Positions 6,797-6,907 of a stretch of 6,907 nucleotides of DNA are shown here, one piece after another (the first letter of the stretch is position 1; the number at the start of each line of letters is the position of its first letter). Location: NCBI GenBank assembly GCA_031289815.1, contig JAITOS010000162.1, positions 1-6,907 of the forward strand, in the 5' to 3' direction. The stretch is from Peptococcaceae bacterium. GTDB taxonomy: Bacteria > Bacillota > Desulfitobacteriia > Desulfitobacteriales > Desulfitobacteriaceae. A program made the position numbers and the translations under genes. The notes below the pieces were generated by a model. That model had not been told where the DNA came from. It did no database searches and saw only the letters and a list, made by a program, of their open reading frames with translations.

Positions 6797-6907
6797 CTAA
6801 AACCGCTCCTGAAATTCTTCTAACGTCATCAATATTTGACGCTGTTTTGCCCCTTCATAGCCGCCGACGACCCCGCTCTCCTCCAATAAATCCATCAAAC
6901 GGGCGGC
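6797..6907 (-). CDS. ftsK: FtsK/SpoIIIE-family DNA translocase, C-terminal end only
   Basis: The last 36 codons of a gene entering from the right edge, ending in TAG at 6797-6799. The peptide begins AARLMDLLEESGVVGGYEG and ends with EEFQERF. This matches the winged-helix gamma domain at the C terminus of FtsK/SpoIIIE, whose typical pattern is AARLIDxLExxGIVGxxEGSKPRxVL. In the family this domain reads polar DNA motifs to direct translocation, while the hexameric motor pumps chromosomal DNA through the division septum. The motor, membrane and linker parts lie outside the window. GAKQRQIL replaces the common GSKPRxVL, a mild variation. The identification rests on a short segment, so FtsK, SpoIIIE and SftA-type paralogues cannot be told apart. 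A terminator hairpin follows at 6662-6701. Confidence 0.82.
   Translation of the reverse strand, partial: AARLMDLLEESGVVGGYEGAKQRQILMTLEEFQERF

Noticed and set aside
1..6907. A novel defence system or mobile element in the window.
   Set aside because: All coding sequence is accounted for by addA, addB and the ftsK tail, with no transposase, integrase, CRISPR repeat or unknown gene visible.

Overview
The window is a piece of a conserved recombinational-repair locus from a Gram-positive-type bacterium, most likely a member of the Bacillota (Firmicutes). It carries an AddAB-type helicase-nuclease, has strong AGGAGG/AGGAG Shine-Dalgarno sites, and the FtsK/SpoIIIE tail resembles the Gram-positive form. 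Base composition looks moderately GC-rich in the genes and more AT-rich between them. I cannot name a genus; Clostridia or Negativicutes are guesses. All genes lie on the minus strand, so the window reads right to left.

Right to left: (1) 6797-6907 holds the last 36 codons of an FtsK/SpoIIIE-family DNA translocase. (2) 6344-6796 is a 453-bp intergenic region with no convincing gene but much structure. It contains a small hairpin, a perfect 27-bp palindrome and a probable intrinsic terminator for ftsK. It also has an 82-bp nested inverted repeat with GCGAAC motifs, and an extended -10 promoter directly in front of addB. (3) 2843-6343 is a complete addB of 1166 aa, starting at TTG behind a good ribosome binding site. 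(4) 1-2846 is addA, overlapping the addB stop by ATGA and cut off by the window edge after 948 codons, before its C-terminal nuclease domain.

AddA and AddB together form the AddAB (RexAB) complex, the Gram-positive counterpart of RecBCD. It processes double-strand DNA ends and prepares 3' tails for RecA. AddA supplies the active motor and one nuclease. AddB supplies the second nuclease, an Fe-S cluster and an inactivated helicase fold. The motifs needed for these roles are visible and intact, except for the AddA nuclease, which lies outside the window. The ftsK transcript appears to end before addB, so addBA looks like its own operon.

I see no new multi-gene system here. The parts worth a second look are non-coding: the perfect palindrome downstream of ftsK and the 82-bp inverted-repeat element upstream of addB. 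Within addA, an acidic, partly duplicated insert also stands out.
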